The notes under the pieces were generated by a model, which did no database searches, was not told where the DNA came from, and saw only the letters and a program-made list of their open reading frames with translations. The translations under genes and the position numbers were made by a program. Of a DNA stretch of 47,598 nt, positions 46,440-47,598 are shown piece by piece (the first letter of the stretch is position 1; the number at the start of each line of letters is the position of its first letter). This DNA comes from Holophagaceae bacterium (lineage in GTDB: Bacteria > Acidobacteriota > Holophagae > Holophagales > Holophagaceae), in the NCBI GenBank assembly GCA_017859955.1, contig JAFNAB010000005.1:1-47598 (forward strand), written 5' to 3'.

Positions 46440-47486
46440 CTACTGGCCCATCCCATGCTTCTTCATGATCACGCTGCGCTGTGCGTCGTACTCGGTCTGG
46501 TTGATGAGCTGGGAGTCGAAGAGGTCCTTCAGGTCCACCAGCTCTTCCTTGAGGCTCTTGGCGGGCGCGGCCGGGGCCGCCGGGGCATTGCCTGCGGGGT
46601 AGGGGGTCTGGGCCATCTGGCCCATGGCGCCGCCCATCTGCTGACCCATGATGTTGCCCATGCCCACACCCACCCCCAGGCCCATGCCCATGCCGGCGAG
46701 CCCGCCCGGGTTCTGGGCCGCCAGGGGCACGCTATCGGCCACCTGCATCTGGGTGTAGGCGCCCATGACAGGGGCCATCATGCCCACGCTGGTGCGCTTG
46801 TCCATCATGGCCTCGACCTCTTCGGGGAGGCTGATGTTCTCGATGAAGAGCTTGGAGCACTCCAGGCCCATCGTCTGGAACTCGGGGTCCATCTTGGTGC
46901 GTAGCAGGTCCGAGAGCTCGTCATAGTGAGCCGCGAGGTCCAGGGCGGGGACCTTGGCCTCCCCCAGGGCATCGGTGAAGCGACTGATAAGGCTCTTGCG
47001 GAGCTGGTTCTGGATATCCGCGACGGAGTAGGTCTCGTTGGTGCCCACCACGTTCTGGAGGAAGCTCTTGGGGTCCTTGACCCGGATGGAGTAGATGCCG
47101 AAGGCCCGGATGCGCAGCATCCCGAAGTCGGCGTCCCGCAGCATGATTGGGTTGGGGGTGCCCCAGCCCAGATCATTGAAGAGCTTGGTGTTCAGGAAAT
47201 AGACATCGCTCTTGAAGGGGCTCTCGAAGCCGTACTTCCAGCCCTTGAGGGTGGCCAGGATCGGCAGATTCTGGGTGGTGAGGTTGTGAGTGCCCGGCCC
47301 GAAGACATCGGCGAACTGGCCTTCGTTCACGAAGACCGCCACTTGGCTTTCACGCACCACCAGCTTGCCGCCGTTCTGGATCTCCTGGCCGCGCATGGGA
47401 AAGCGCCAAGCCATGGTGTCGTTGGAGTCATCCAGCCACTGCAGGATGTCGAGAAATTGGGCTTTACCCCAGTCCATCAGACCCAT
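46440..47486 (-). CDS. SPFH/band-7 domain protein with C-terminal SHOCT domain (YdjI-like)
   Basis: A 348-residue protein of the group once called virion core protein-like (B. subtilis YdjI type). The N-terminal SPFH domain (about 25-225) includes ESQVAVFVNEGQFADVFGPG. It is followed by a Gly/Met-rich flexible linker (about 261-291), an Ala/Pro stretch, and a SHOCT-like helical hairpin (about 311-345: SLKEELVDLKDLFDSQLINQ). There is no N-terminal transmembrane helix, unlike stomatins, so it is probably peripheral to the membrane. In Bacillus relatives sit with PspA-type stress proteins. The ATG at 47486 has GGAGG five bases upstream, better than a TTG at 47498. Confidence 0.9.
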   Translation of the reverse strand: MGLMDWGKAQFLDILQWLDDSNDTMAWRFPMRGQEIQNGGKLVVRESQVAVFVNEGQFADVFGPGTHNLTTQNLPILATLKGWKYGFESPFKSDVYFLNTKLFNDLGWGTPNPIMLRDADFGMLRIRAFGIYSIRVKDPKSFLQNVVGTNETYSVADIQNQLRKSLISRFTDALGEAKVPALDLAAHYDELSDLLRTKMDPEFQTMGLECSKLFIENISLPEEVEAMMDKRTSVGMMAPVMGAYTQMQVADSVPLAAQNPGGLAGMGMGLGVGVGMGNIMGQQMGGAMGQMAQTPYPAGNAPAAPAAPAKSLKEELVDLKDLFDSQLINQTEYDAQRSVIMKKHGMGQ

Positions 47487-47543
47487 GAAGGCCTCCAAAG
47501 CGGCATTTGCCGCAAAACCAGTTTACGAGAGGGCGCAAGACCT

Positions 47544-47598
47544 TTAATGCTTCTTCTTTCTGGGCGGATTCGGGATGCGGTCCCGCGTGCGGATCATG
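47544..47598 (-). CDS. Possible 3' end of a minus-strand gene cut by the window edge
   Basis: On the minus strand an open frame enters from beyond the window and stops with TAA at 47544-47546. The last 17 codons encode a basic tail ending RIPNPPRKKKH. It lies 57 bases upstream of the SPFH gene on the same strand. It is too short to identify and may be chance. Confidence 0.3.
   Translation of the reverse strand, partial: MIRTRDRIPNPPRKKKH

Overview
The window reads as core chromosome of a GC-rich, Gram-negative (diderm) bacterium. The gene content, an outer-membrane FadL-type barrel protein and the general character of the proteins fit an Acidobacteriota relative of the Holophagaceae (Geothrix/Holophaga). 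That placement is an inference from protein style and gene order, not a database result. Nearly every gene is intact and there are no insertion sequences, prophage genes or CRISPR arrays.

Layout: (1) 1-9 kb: the 3' end of a 5S rRNA gene and its terminator, then the translation cluster thrS-infC-rpmI-rplT-pheS-pheT, a small coiled-coil gene plus zapA, a 6S RNA gene and rny (RNase Y). (2) 9-13.3 kb: purH-alaS on the minus strand. (3) 13.3-24 kb: mixed genes: an orphan 113-residue protein, a solitary short NuoG-like iron-sulfur protein, an efpL-rsgA pair, a membrane-anchored Ser/Thr kinase, a CPBP protease, a thioesterase with a degenerate FAH-like partner, nadA, a FadL-like porin and an rlmB-type rRNA methylase. 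(4) 24-38.2 kb: the tRNA-Tyr/Gly/Thr-tuf-rpmG-tRNA-Trp-secE-nusG-rplKAJL-rpoBC supercluster, with several intra-operon hairpins and an internal promoter before rpoB. (5) 38.2-47.6 kb: CoA-disulfide reductase with rhodanese domain, a DUF134 regulator, pdxH, pnp, a biotinyl-like mini protein, pyrC, a previously unlisted 43-codon ORF, a FemAB/GNAT-like acyltransferase and an SPFH/SHOCT protein.

Most genes work together in gene expression: tRNA charging (ThrRS, PheRS, AlaRS), initiation (IF3), elongation (EF-Tu, EfpL), ribosome proteins and assembly (L1, L7/L12, L10, L11, L20, L33, L35, RsgA, RlmB), transcription (RpoB, RpoC, NusG, 6S RNA) and RNA decay (RNase Y, PNPase). The main interest lies in how several universal proteins depart from the textbook form: RpoB carries an inserted eight-cysteine zinc-ribbon-like module, PheT lacks the OB-fold (B2) domain, RsgA lacks its zinc-binding Cys/His set, the EF-P is of the YeiP/EfpL type, and infC starts with AUU. 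I saw no clearly new multi-gene defence or metabolic system; the best novelty candidates are those modified core proteins and a few small orphan genes.
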